This document shows positions 30,305-41,286 of a stretch of DNA of 64,000 nucleotides, in pieces. Numbering within the stretch: the first letter of the stretch is position 1; every line of letters begins with the position of its first letter. The DNA is from Teratosphaeria epicoccoides (Eukaryota; Ascomycota; Dothideomycetes; Mycosphaerellales; Teratosphaeriaceae). Location of the stretch: NCBI GenBank assembly GCA_021401465.1, contig JADDMT010000041.1:221214-285213 (forward strand), read 5' to 3'. The notes under the pieces were generated by a model. The model saw nothing but the letters and a program-made list of their open reading frames with translations, was not told the DNA's origin and did no database searches. The position numbers and the translations under genes were made by a program.

Positions 30305-32128
30305 ATGGCACAAGTCGCCACTCCTCCAGCAGACATCATGACCGATCCAACGCAACGCCGCTTCCGGGGTAGCGCCAAGATCAGCGAATACGAGATCACC
30401 AACGCGAAGTTAGGTGAAGGCACCTTTGGCGTGGTCTCCAAGGCTCGCTCCAAGCGCACAGGCAACGTCGTCGCTCTCAAGAAGATTCTGATGCACAATG
30501 AGAAGGAAGGCTTCCCAATCACAGCGCTGCGAGAGGTCAAGCTGCTGAAGATGCTGTCACATCCCAATATCTTGAAGCTCGAGGAGATGGCTGTCGAGAG
30601 GCAGCAGAGCGACGAAAAGAGCAAGACCGGCAAGAAGCGGGCGACATTGTACATGGTAATGCCGTACATGGACCATGACTTGAGCGGCATGTTGACCAAT
30701 CCGGACATTCGATTCACCGAAGGTCAGGTCAAGTGCTACATGCTGCAGTTGATCGAGGGTGTCAGATACTTGCATGCTGTAAGTGGACTTCTTTCTTCAG
30801 TTTAGATCATTGCTGACGCTCGTACACAGTCTAACATCCTCCATCGAGATATGAAGGCTGCCAACATATTGATATCCAACAAAGGTCTGCTCCAGATTGC
30901 CGATTTTGGTTTGGCCAGACACTACGATGGACCGACGCCACAGCCCGGCATGGGCAGCGGTGATGCGGTGCGCGAGTACACGAGCCTGGTCGTCACGCGC
31001 TGGTACAGACCACCGGAGCTTCTCCTCACCTTCAAGCGATACACACCAGCCATTGACATGTGGGGCGTTGGCTGCATATTTGGCGAGATGTTCGAACGCA
31101 AGCCTATACTTGAAGGCAAGACCGACATCGACCAATGCATCCGCATCTTCAAGCTAGTCGGTACTCCCAATGACCAGAGCATGCCGGGCTGGAACGAGCT
31201 TCCGGGCTGCGAAGGCAGGAACACGTGGGACCCAGAGGAGGGCGACATAGCGGCCCGATTCGGCCCCAAAATTAGCAGGGAAGGTCTGGACCTTCTCAAG
31301 CAGCTCCTGCGGCTAGACTGGAGAAAGCGAATCAACGCTCTTGACGCGCTCAAGCACCCATATTTCAGCACGGCGCCCTTGCCACCACGGCCAGAAAGTC
31401 TACCAACGTACAACGATAGTCACGAGCTTGATGCCAGACGCCGTGGACATGAGAAGCAGCACGCCCTGCCTCCAGCACCTGCGGGAGGGACTGTTGGCAT
31501 GGGACCTGACGAACATTTGGGTCCCGCAAATGGCGCTGGCTATCGCAATGGATATGACAGATACGATGATCGTCCACCACGTGGCTATGGTAGAGACCGA
31601 GGTCCTTCTGGCATGCAGCCACGCTACGACGACAGGCCGTCACGAAGACCGCTGATGGATGCAGGCCCGCCGCCTAGAGTGCCAGCCTACGCTAATTCGC
31701 GTTCCCATCCACCGACGAATGGGCAGGGCATGCCTGCTCGCCCCGGCACCGACTCATATGACTACCCCTCACGAGGAGGGCCGCCTCGTACAGGTGGGGG
31801 CGGTCCTGGTGGTGTGGACACCTACATTCCGTCATACTCAGGCGCGGAGCGGGATCGAGACCGGCCATATCCGCCTCGTGATCGAGAGTACGATCATGGC
31901 CGTGGCCGCCGAGGTGATGATGAAGGATATCGCGATCATGATGCGCCCCACCCACGCGACCGGGGCTATAGGGATCCAGATCCACCGTACAGAGATCGTG
32001 GCTACGGCGGTGGACCTGACATGAGACGGACTAGAAGTCGGAGTCCTGGTCGAGATAGAGATCAGAGGGAACGCAATGCGACGAGGGAGAGGTTGCAGAA
32101 TCGAGAGCGTGACTTCTATGGGCGATGA
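30305..32128 (+). CDS. BUR1: Cyclin-dependent kinase Bur1 (CDK9-type)
   Basis: Two exons, 30305..30778 and 30830..32128, around a 51-nt intron (GTAAGT ... GCTGAC ... ACACAG), give 590 residues. All kinase landmarks are present: glycine loop GEGTFGVV (37-44), the paired lysines K59/K60, the cyclin-binding helix PITALRE (71-77), which is the signature of the CDK9/Bur1 class, HRD (H163-D165, here HRDMKAAN) and DFG (183-185). The T-loop ends VVTRWYRPPELL. From about residue 370 the tail is rich in R, D, Y, G and P with many RD/RDR repeats. Bur1 with its cyclin phosphorylates the RNA polymerase II tail and elongation factors in the nucleus. The next gene on the strand begins immediately after its stop codon. 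Confidence 0.93.
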
Positions 32129-32129
32129 A

Positions 32130-33194
32130 ATGCTAATGTGGGTGTGGAATAGTTCTGCAAACATTGGCGATGAGAATACTTCGCCTCTATTACCTAAACG
32201 TTCGACTATGCATGACTCGGCTTCTTCTATATCATCGAAAGGTCCAGCGCAGCGTTCCTCGTCCCCGCCTCCACCAATTCCGAAACGAAACCCAAGTCGG
32301 CCTTCGCTTTCAATCAGTCCATTATCATCTCGGACGAACGCGAAACGAGGCCGTGGGCCTTCTAGGCAGTCGACTGCCGACTGGGAGGCTACCGGCCCAT
32401 CGACAATCGAGTGGAACGGAAGCTGGGGGAAAAGCATGAGAACGGCCAAATCGTCACCCGCCAAGAAGCTCCGCCATGACTCTTCCAACGCAGGCATTGG
32501 GTCCAGCGTCGATTTTGTGATGAATGCTCAGTGTGACAATTCTTCGGGGCGCAGAAAGTCACTGCCGGCTTGTGCGTCGAAAGCACTGAAGTCGCCTGTG
32601 CTGCAGTCGCGCGAGGCAAGAAAATCACTTCCGGCTGGCATGTCGCAGACTCCCGGATGGTCAGAGTTTCGCCCAGAAGAAAGGACCCTGCTTCCGATTC
32701 GCCAAGCCGACACGTTGAGAGCGCCTGTCTTGCAGCCACCTAAAGTTCGATCATCATCGGGTGTGCTCTCCAGGGCGGCCACTGCTGTCAAGCGGCTTAT
32801 TAGTGGCGAGATGTCACCGGGTAAACGCAAGGATTCTGCGGCGGTGCACGAGGTTGATATTGTGCACATCTTTGAAGCTTTGCCGCATTCTTACAATACG
32901 TTTTGTGTGTATTGCTTCGACCCGCCGACTGCTCATGCTGGTTAGGAGCACAGGCATTCGCGGCTCGCTCAGCAAGAGCCTTTCGACGATGACGCAATGA
33001 TGGGTTTTGGTCAAAAGCTCATCCATGTGCTTGAGATGGGCGTGGATTGGGTACTCATGGAGTATCTAGCGGACTTGATGAGTCCTCGTGCTATCGAGGA
33101 GACCTTGGGCGGCGCAAAGGACGGGCGAGGTAAGGGCAAGGGGAAGGCGTGGGATGTGGAGGATGTCATCAACGCGTATCAGAGGATCAACTAG
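32130..33194 (+). CDS. Hypothetical protein directly downstream of BUR1
   Basis: Exon 1 is open from an ATG at 32130, one base after the BUR1 stop (an in-frame ATG at 32118 overlaps BUR1; 32209 is a third option). It encodes an S/P/R/K-rich disordered protein with related segments RRKSLPACASKALKSPVLQ and ARKSLPAGMSQ. Exon 2 (32946..33194) reads EHRHSRLAQQEPFDDDAMMG, then a helical MGFGQKLIHVLEMGVDWVLM and a K/G-rich run, ending DVEDVINAYQRIN. The intron ends in GGTTAG at 32945; its donor is one of several phase-0 GTs at 32849-32905. No family is recognised. Basic, SP-rich composition suggests a nuclear protein, which is inference. Confidence 0.6.
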
Positions 33195-33811
33195 GTGAGG
33201 CTAAGAACCACGAGCAGCGTTTCTGCGAAAGCTGGCCGCTGCCGGCCGATGGCTTGAAGGAGCCTGCTATATCGAGGCGCGAACAACGGTCTTCATCACG
33301 CCGCAAAGAGGTCCAGGGCACGTCACAGCAGGCGTCTGCGTATGGGACTGCTATGGCTAGTCACTTGAAGAGCGCTTTTGTTGTCTGCCAAAGAGAGTTG
33401 CAGGGGTGCTTCTGCTCTCAACTGGCGCAGTGAATCGCAGAGGTTTTTGTCCTCTCTTAGATTGTACCTCCTCTAGCTACCCACGGGTATGTCGATCATT
33501 GCCGAGAAGACAAGGTTCTGCGCACCCTCCCTTCCCAGACATGCAGCTCTTCTCTCAGACCATGCTTGTGTTCTCATATTCAGGTAATGCCGTTGCAACA
33601 AGCAAAACCAAACTTGTGACAACCATTGTGGGCAAATGTCTATGACGTCAGCGGGCGGCATGAATGGGCCAGCGAATGCTTCGTCCACTTGATATTTTGC
33701 CATAGGTAAGAAGTGTACCTGCAAACTCAATTCGAGCTCGCCGAGAATTCCGTGTAAGACTGTAGCGCTTGTCATTGAAGGCACATCGTTTTTCTCGGCG
33801 CTTCTGTCAAA
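33195..33811. other. Intergenic, no gene recognised
   Basis: About 620 bp ahead of the cyclopropane-synthase-like gene. Only ORFs antisense to flanking exons or without resemblance to known families. Confidence 0.5.
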
Positions 33812-34920
33812 ATGAGCTACTACGGCAAGTTCACCCCGCCCATCCCAAATACATGTATCAAGACTAACGCATCGCAGACCAACTCGTCGAAGCCGTCGTC
33901 GATGGCGGCTATCTCCCCGAATTCGTGCTGCGTCGCGGTATTCGCGCACAACTCAAGGATCGTATCAACATTATCAAATCCACGTCTCTGGAGCAGGCCT
34001 ACGAAAGCAAAATGCAATACGTGGACCTCTTACGCAGCCGCCCCATCGCCATCGAGACTTCGAAAGCCAACGAGCAGCACTACGAAGTCGGCACTGGTGT
34101 TTTGACTGGTATGCTGGGCCCGAGGATGAAGTACAGCTGTTGTCTGTATCCCAAAGGCACCGAGACGCTGGCGCAGGCGGAGATGGCGATGCTGGAGAGC
34201 TATGTGGAAAAGGCAGATCTCAAAGATGGAATGAAGATTTTCGATCTGGGGTGTGGCTGGGGGAGTCTGAGCCTGTACCTTGCGGAGATTTTGCCAAAGA
34301 GCGAAGTCACGGCTTTCTCGAACTCGAAGACGCAGAAGAAGTACATTGATGAGCAAGCCAGCAAGAAGAGCCTCAGTAACCTGAAAGTCGTGACGGGCGA
34401 TATCGCCACCTACAGCTTCGCGGGCACGGAGCACGAGGAGAAGTACGATCGAGTGCTGAGCATCGAGCTCTTCGAGCACATGAAGAATTACGAGTTGCTA
34501 CTCGCGAAAGTCGCCACGCTGCTCAAACCGAAGGGCAAACTCTTCGTGCACATCTTCTGCCACAAGAGCACACCCTACGACTTCGAATCAGGCTGGATGA
34601 CGGACCATTTCTTCACGGGCGGCACGATGCCTTCTGCCGACTTGTTACACTTTTTCCAGACGGATCTGAGGCTGGTGAGGCAGTGGTGGGTGAACGGGGA
34701 GCATTATGCGAAGACTTGTAACGAGTGGTTGCGGACCATGAATCGGAATCGTAGTGCGATTTGGCCGCATTTGGAGGAGACGTATGGAGCAGGGTCTGAG
34801 ACGGCGAGGTGGTTTAGGAGGTGGCAGGTCTTCTATATGGCTTGTGCGGAGCTGTTTGCTTGGGAGGGAGGGGAGGTTTGGGGGGTTAGCCATTATCTGT
34901 TTGAGAAGAGTGGGCGGTGA
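33812..34920 (+). CDS. Cyclopropane-fatty-acid-synthase-like SAM methyltransferase
   Basis: Exon 1 is just 13 nt (33812..33824); exon 2 is 33878..34920; the product has 351 residues. The intron is of the GC-AG class: G|GCAAGT donor, a GACTAAC branch site and an ATCGCAG acceptor. Splicing creates MSYYDQLVEAVVDGGYLPEF, which continues the conserved frame; no GT donor in the vicinity does so. SAM-binding motif I is FDLGCGWGSLSLYLAE (about 126-141), followed by VTAFSNSKTQ and VLSIELFEHMKNYE. The C-terminal part has HIFCHKSTPYDFE and GGTMPSADLL, as in fungal relatives of bacterial cyclopropane-fatty-acyl-phospholipid synthases and mycolic-acid methyltransferases. The substrate is unknown; a lipid or small-molecule methyltransferase is equally possible. 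Confidence 0.88.
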
Positions 34921-37029
34921 GGCAGGAGTTGCTGGTAGACGAGATGTGGATGCATTGGGTGTCTTGGTGGAATGTGGTATTCTGGGATGATATGGCGGTG
35001 GTCTTAGATTCGCTAGTTGTCATTGAGGTGCAACCGGCAGGCGTCCACACTGGTCGAGATAGATTGCATGGGCAACGATTCATAGACATGGCCGCCACGT
35101 GGTCGTAGCTGGGTTCGTGCTCGAGACGCAGAGGCGCTGATCTCTGAGCATCTGCTCAGCACTCTGGAAATGCCTTCAGACGGACGCCTGGTGCCAGATT
35201 CACTGCCCGTTGTTGTCTCATTGACCCTCATCAGCGCAATAAGTCGAAGCTTTTCTCGGCCGATCTTCGCACGCGCACGCCGGTGCCTGCAAGAAGCTGC
35301 TGAGTCTTGTCGCGCTGGTCCTGTCGGACAGTCCAGCGCCTGCATGGCACGGTCCAATGTTTCGGTAAGGTTGACTTGGCTTGATGATACACTCTACCGC
35401 GGGCAACACGATTGATTGTGCGGACGAGGTGTCATCTGGGCCATGACACATGTTTCTATGGCTTTGAATGTACTGCCGACTGCCTCTTACTGTACCTTGC
35501 CACCGCGTCGGCGTCGGCTCACGATAGACCTCGGCGAACAGCATTCAAGATGCATACGCCGAGAAGTACGCTTCGGTGAAGACTCCGCCATACGACACTT
35601 CCATGATTACGGTGCGCTGGTGAGCACAATGATCGCCAAGTGAAGACCAACCTGTCGTCAATTTCTCACATGTTGTGTTGATACCGAGCTGCCACATGGC
35701 CAAGAAACCGGCGCAGCTGTCCACTTCGGCGCTGACCAGTGGGGTGCAAAGACGTAAAGACGTAGGGTGTGGGATTGTCCCGACATGCATAGACGCCGCA
35801 CGCAGCAAGGAGCACGTCGCTGTGCAGTCTTGCGAGCGGGTTCTCGTTGACTGTCATCAGCGTCCTCCTCGGGGCCGATCCTCGCTTGTGCATCTTCCCC
35901 GGTGGAGCAGGCGTACTGTACCCACCAGGACCCATGTCGCTTACGCCGTTCTCCATCTCCTCCAGTCTCCAGCCGGCAATTTCACCGGGTGCGTATGAAA
36001 CTATCTCCTCCGCAATCGAGGCCCGAGACCTCAGATTGTTTTGCATTGGGGCTGTGTGGTGAAAATTCAATCAAGAAGCTACATCTCTTAACGAAAGAGG
36101 TTGAAATGCTATCAACCACACAGCAGGGTTTGACGGAGCCTCCAATCTCTGAACCGTTCCTGAACCAGCTCAGCACGACAGAGTTCGGTTCAGGCAGCAC
36201 GTCCGCACCACCGCGGATCTGGCCAGGTCGGTGGCGCCGATCATGCTCCCTGGCAGTCGTCCGAATATCAGCGCGGAGGACTGTGGGTCTGTGACCTGGA
36301 AAATGATGAGAGGCGAAGCTAATGACGTCGAATTGAGAGCTGTCGGCATCCCCAAACTGAACATTTGACGTGCAGGATCTTCTCGGCCCATCGAAAGTGT
36401 TTAATTCACCTCGATTGCCCCGCCAATCCCTTTCCTGCCTTTCTTCACCGACTGGAAGAGTGAACGGCTCAGCTGCCGCTCACCTCAGCATGTGAACGTG
36501 GAATCGGGCCCGCAAACCTGTTCGCCGCTACGCCGTCGTCCTCAATTCTCCACCCTTCCCCGTCTCTGAGCGCTATCTCGTCGGTGGCTGCTCTGCAGGG
36601 TCCTGGACATGTGGAGGAAGACACAGTATGGGTGACGACAGTCATCCTTCGGCACCAACAGATCATTTCCACTGGAGTCAGGCATTTTCACAGCCGGCAA
36701 GGTTGCGAATTCGCTCGTGAAAGCATGGCCTCGTGCGAATCGTGCAGGGCCAGCCCCATCGTTGCGAGCAGTGTGCAATTTCGAGCTAATGCAGTGAATT
36801 ATGTTTTGATAACACAATCGATTTCTTCGGCGAGCCACTTCGATTCAAGTGCACACAAATCCTCTCAGAGTCAACCTTTCTCCCTAACACTCCATCCTCC
36901 TCTCCGCCATCCACATCCATTTCTCCGAAGATCCCTGTGATTGATTACGGTGCTGTGCATCGAGTCAGCTTCAAAGCTACAGGATATTTCATATTGCTCG
37001 CGGCCCCCAGGAGGCTCGATACTGCAATC
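34921..37029. other. Gene-poor interval of 2.1 kb
   Basis: Between the methyltransferase and the sugar transporter. One weak minus-strand ORF is listed separately; the remainder shows only chance ORFs. The last few hundred bases should contain the transporter promoter and leader. Confidence 0.5.
35666..36046 (-). CDS. Hypothetical ORF, 126 residues
   Basis: ATG at 36046. The first 85 codons look protein-like (RASIAEEIVSYAPGEIAGWR, then MGPGGYSTPAPPGKMHKRGS and LMTVNENPLARLH); the rest is less convincing. No family is recognised and no partner exon was found. It may be an exon of a larger or decayed gene. Confidence 0.25.
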   Translation of the reverse strand: MQNNLRSRASIAEEIVSYAPGEIAGWRLEEMENGVSDMGPGGYSTPAPPGKMHKRGSAPRRTLMTVNENPLARLHSDVLLAACGVYACRDNPTPYVFTSLHPTGQRRSGQLRRFLGHVAARYQHNM

Positions 37030-38776
37030 ATGGTTCTCAAGGCGAGATTCAGCGACAATGAGCACGGTGTGCCTCATTACATGTCGTTGACTGGACACAA
37101 ATTGAACATAATGGTGTCCGTGGTGGCAACTTGCGGGTTCCTGCTCTTCGGGTGAGTCCTTTTTCCATTTCCTGTGCGAAGACTCGTTCTGACAGTGCGC
37201 AGCTACGACCAAGGCGTTATGTCAGGAATCATCTCCGGCACGGCATTCAACAACTACTTCCCACAGACCAAGGACGATTCGACATGGCAGGCCTTCGTCA
37301 CCGCAATCTACGAGATTGGATGCTTATTTGGAGCCATCTTCCAATTGTGCTGCGGCGACTATGTCGGCCGTAGGCGAGCCATCATTCTCGGCGCGTTCAT
37401 AATGATCATCGGTGTTGTGATTCAGGTCACCGCCTTCTACGGCCACAGCCAGACTGCCCAATTCATCATCGGTCGTGTCGTCACTGGTATCGGCAACGGA
37501 ATCAACACATCGACCATTCCGACCTACCAGGCTGAGTGCTCTCGCTCGCACAACCGCGGTCTGCTGATTTGCATCGAGGGTGGCATCATCGCATTTGGTA
37601 CCTTGATCGCTTACTGGATCGATTACGGCGCTTCGTACGGTCCCGATGACCTGACTTGGCGTTTCCCGATCGCCTTCCAGATTGTCTTTGGTCTCGTCAT
37701 TGTCTTCGGGATGATCTGGCTTCCTGAGTCTCCACGCTGGCTGCTCACCCGGGACCGCCACGAGGAGGCCACCACTGTGCTCGCGGCCCTGCGCGGCACT
37801 GACCGTGATAATGAGGATGTCAAGATTCAGGCGGGTATCATCATGGACAGCATTCGCGCATCCGGGCACATCGGCGGCAACACTCCATACAGCGCTCTGC
37901 TCACTGGTGGCAAAACTCAGCACTTCCGTCGCATGGCGCTGGGTGCCTCCAGCCAGTTTTTCCAGCAAATAGGAGGTTGCAATGCCGTCATTTACTATTT
38001 CCCGGTGCTCTTCGAGAATTCCCTTCATCAGAGCAAGAACTTGTCCTTGTTGCTGGGTGGTGTCAACATGGTTGTCTACGCCATCTTTGCCACGACCTCC
38101 TGGTTCATTATCGAGCGTGTTGGTCGCCGCAAGCTCTTTTTGGCTGGTTCCATCGGCCAGTGCTTGTCCATGGTGCTGATCTTCGCCTGCTTGATACCGG
38201 ATACTGCATCAAGTGCTAAGGGCGCTGCCGTTGGTTTCTTCACTTACATCGCATTCTTCGGTGCCACTTGGCTGCCGCTGCCATGGCTTTATCCAGCTGA
38301 GATCAACCCGATCAAGACCCGCGCAAAGGCCAACGCTGTCTCCACTATCAGCAATTGGGTAAGTTTCGCATTCTTCACACCAAACTTTGAGAACACTTAC
38401 TAACTTCCCTCAGCTCTGGAACTTCACCGTCGTCATGTTCACGCCACCATTCACCTCATCCTCGCCATACGGCTGCTACCTTTTCTTTGCCCTTTGCAAC
38501 GCCCTCTTCGTGCCCGTCATCTACTTTTTCTACCCCGAGACTGCTGGACGCTCACTTGAGGAGATCGACTTGATCTTCGCCAAGGGTTATATCGAGAAGA
38601 TGAGCTATGTCCGCGCTGCCAAGGAGCTCCCACACATGACCGAGGAAGGAATAGATATCAAGGCCAAGGAATACGGCTTCCAGAGCGATGAAGACGAGGC
38701 TGGCCAGGTCAAGGATGCTCGCTACGGCGAGAAGGAGTCGGAGATTGCACACAATGCTGGTGGTCTTCAGGCATAA
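37030..38776 (+). CDS. MFS sugar/polyol transporter
   Basis: Three exons, 37030..37151, 37203..38358 and 38414..38776, give 546 residues; introns of 51 and 55 nt have GTGAGT and GTAAGT donors, and the second has a TTACTAAC branch site. Sugar-porter family motifs are complete: GYDQGVMSG in TM1, GDYVGRRRAIILG between TM2 and TM3, GRVVTGIGNGINTSTIP, PESPRWLL after TM6, QFFQQIGGCNAVIYYFPVLF in TM7, ERVGRRKLFLAG and PETAGRSLEEID after TM12. The GNGINTSTIPTYQAE and IAYWIDYG segments resemble the Stl1-like branch, so glycerol as well as hexose or another sugar is possible. Proton-coupled uptake at the plasma membrane is expected from the family. Confidence 0.9.
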
Positions 38777-39782
38777 CTTGAGCTTGTTCTCGCAGCCATC
38801 AAGGCTACGAACATCTTATACGGGTCAAGGCTCGTGTTATGAGGTTGGCATCCCAGCGTTTGGCATATTTCTGTTCGAATTTCCAAGAGACTGCGGCAGC
38901 GTACGCGCTGTCGCCCCCACTAGAGGCATAGGGCCATATACACACACACATACAGATAGAGCCATATACCGAAAACGAGGACGTGGTCTGATGTGGGCTC
39001 TACACATCCTTGTCCCTACCGGCCCAACGGCGTTGCTCGCAGCAAAGGCAGCGGTCCCGGTCACGGTGGGTGTCAAGAGAGGGGACCTCATCTCAACGTC
39101 GTCGCAGTAGTAGCAACGTGTATGACCTGATCTTGATCTGATCGAGGAGGCATATCCGCTGGAACTGGTTTGGTTTTGCAGGACTTCGCAATCTCGTCGT
39201 GGGACCACGTGCCTTGGGCTCCGTTTCATGAAACGAGAGCACTGCAGGGATTCCCAGCACGCGCATCGCCATGCCTCTGCTTGCAAGAGCCGCCTCCCAT
39301 GTTGCCGGGGCAGCGATTAACTTGGAAGTTGTCCAGGACGTCGCAGTTGTCAACGGCCAAGTAGTGAACCAGCGATCGATCTGCGCGATCAGGTGTGGCA
39401 GCTGACGGACAATCTCGTCGAGAAAAACTCATCCGTGTCAACAAGCAGCGGTACTCTCACCTGGAACATTGCTTGTCAACAAGCAGTCATTCCAACATTT
39501 TGGGAGATCGAAATACAAGCCTTTGCATTCATACCACACAGCAACAGAGCATTGTCACGCAAGAAGCAGTCAAATTCACTCACATCGGCAGGGAGGCCTT
39601 GTTCAGACCTTGGGTACCAGGCAGATCTCTGGCAACACGGAGTCCTGTCCGTGTTACCCTTGCATTTGTGTACTACAAGCTATCTGGTCTTGCGTCGCAA
39701 AGTCCATGCCGCACCATATCCATTCCCATGCCCCATGATCGCAAAATTTCCATTTCCGTGATGATCGCACCATGCAGCTTTC
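38777..39782. other. Intergenic, no gene recognised
   Basis: About 1 kb between the transporter and the convergent secreted-protein gene. Contains a short AC-rich microsatellite at 38938-38952 and chance ORFs. Confidence 0.5.
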
Positions 39783-40528
39783 TCATGGCATCGCAGTGAC
39801 ACCGCAGTCGAGGAAAGCTGTGTAGGATACCAGACTGTCCTGGACTCCTGGAGCGTACACGCATGCCCGCAGCTCTTTGGTCGACCGGCAAGGGTAGGTC
39901 ACTTCGGTGCCGTCCAAAGTGCTCTTGAAACGGGCCTTGACCTCCTTGTAGTCAACTTCGGCTAAAATTTCTCGTCAGATCTCACGTTCGACCGCATGGC
40001 AAGAGGACTGCTTACTAGTCGTGTTCGTTGGGTAACCAGTTGGTTCATCACGACGTTCGTGGGACGATTCACAAGATTGGCCACCGTCGCAGCCGTGGCA
40101 GTCCTCGAAAGAGACCTCCACATTGTTGTAGCAGTTGTTGTTTGTGAAGTCTCCAAATTTGTCCGACAGCGGGATATGCATGTATTCGACTGGCTCCTTG
40201 CCGCAGATGTCCTTGCCGCCAGAGATCGTGTTGTAGTTTGAGCACCAACCACTGCCGTAGATCCAAGCACCTATCTCTTTTCTGCCGTCTGGAACCCTGC
40301 AAGAAAGTCAGAAATTGGCGACAAAAGATGACAAGAGGGCATCAAACGCGAAGTTGCGCCAGCTGATACGTACTTGACAACTGCCACCAGAAGATTGGGA
40401 CCTAGGGTCTCATTGAATGGGCATGGCTGCAGCCCTGGACCGCCGTTTGTTGGAGCCTGGGCTATGGCCACAGCATTGACGGTGGAGGCCAAGAAGCCAA
40501 CCATAGGCAGGAGCTTGCTGAGAGACAT
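39783..40528 (-). CDS. Small secreted cysteine-containing protein, 204 residues
   Basis: Three exons, 40528..40374, 40296..40016 and 39961..39783, join in phase (donors GTACGT and GTAAGC; acceptors TTGCAG and TTTTAG). A signal peptide (MSLSKLLPMVGFLASTVNAV, about 1-22) is followed by QAPTNGGPGLQPCPFNETLG. The middle exon carries most cysteines: GSGWCSNYNT, KDICGKEP, NNNCYNN and FEDCHGCDGGQSCESS. The last exon adds TYPCRSTKELRACVY and AFLDCGV. There are two sequons (NET and NTT). No known family is recognised. The pattern fits an extracellular disulfide-rich fungal protein; a role in host or substrate interaction is only inference. Confidence 0.75.
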
Positions 40529-41286
40529 TGTGGTCGATGTAGTCCGAGCGTAGATGTCAAGAGCTGCGGAGTAGAGTCTGTCAGTGAGTGGGATGGGCTC
40601 GAAAGGACACAAGGGACTGTCTTCAATGTTCGCAGCAGCCTGTATAGATATTAATTCCCAGATCACTACTCTAGATCCTGCAGCGCACCCTGTCTCGGTG
40701 CCACGCCCAGCCCTTCATTGCGACCAGAAATATCTGCCCATACCCTCGACCTCGTGTTTCGGTAGGCGTCGCCCCTCAATTGGCGCATTACCGTGAAGGA
40801 CCGATTGCTTCTGAAGTGCCTCGCGGAGAGGTATATGCGAATGATCTGGGATCATGCCTTTGTGATGGTCACTTAATCGATTCCGGAAGGCTCGGCAGAA
40901 CCTCCTTAATTTACACGTCTTGCAAGTTGCCTGGGCATAAACGCTAGGTCCGGCATGTCTTTCAAAGCTTGCTAAGATCATGAATCAAATCTCCGAGCGC
41001 TGAGCTATTCCAGCTTTGTATCAGTGCTGCAGCGAGTCAGCACAACCCAACATAATCTGTTGTCAAAAAGTGTCAATGACTGCCACTTGGCTGCATGCCA
41101 CTGTCATGTACATAGAGCGGCAACATACTGCCCCACCTTCAGCAATTATTAATCCCAGCTCGCATACCGACGCTATGGACATCCAGTCTGGCCCTGTCAA
41201 AGTCCCAAATGTCTCCTCGAACGCGTGACCTCGTTGACGACCGCTTGTCATCTCAGAGCAGCCTTACGGTGTTGACGCCAGGCTGC
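40529..41286. other. Intergenic, no gene recognised
   Basis: About 760 bp between the secreted-protein promoter and the SAC3 3' end. Short ORFs only. Confidence 0.5.
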
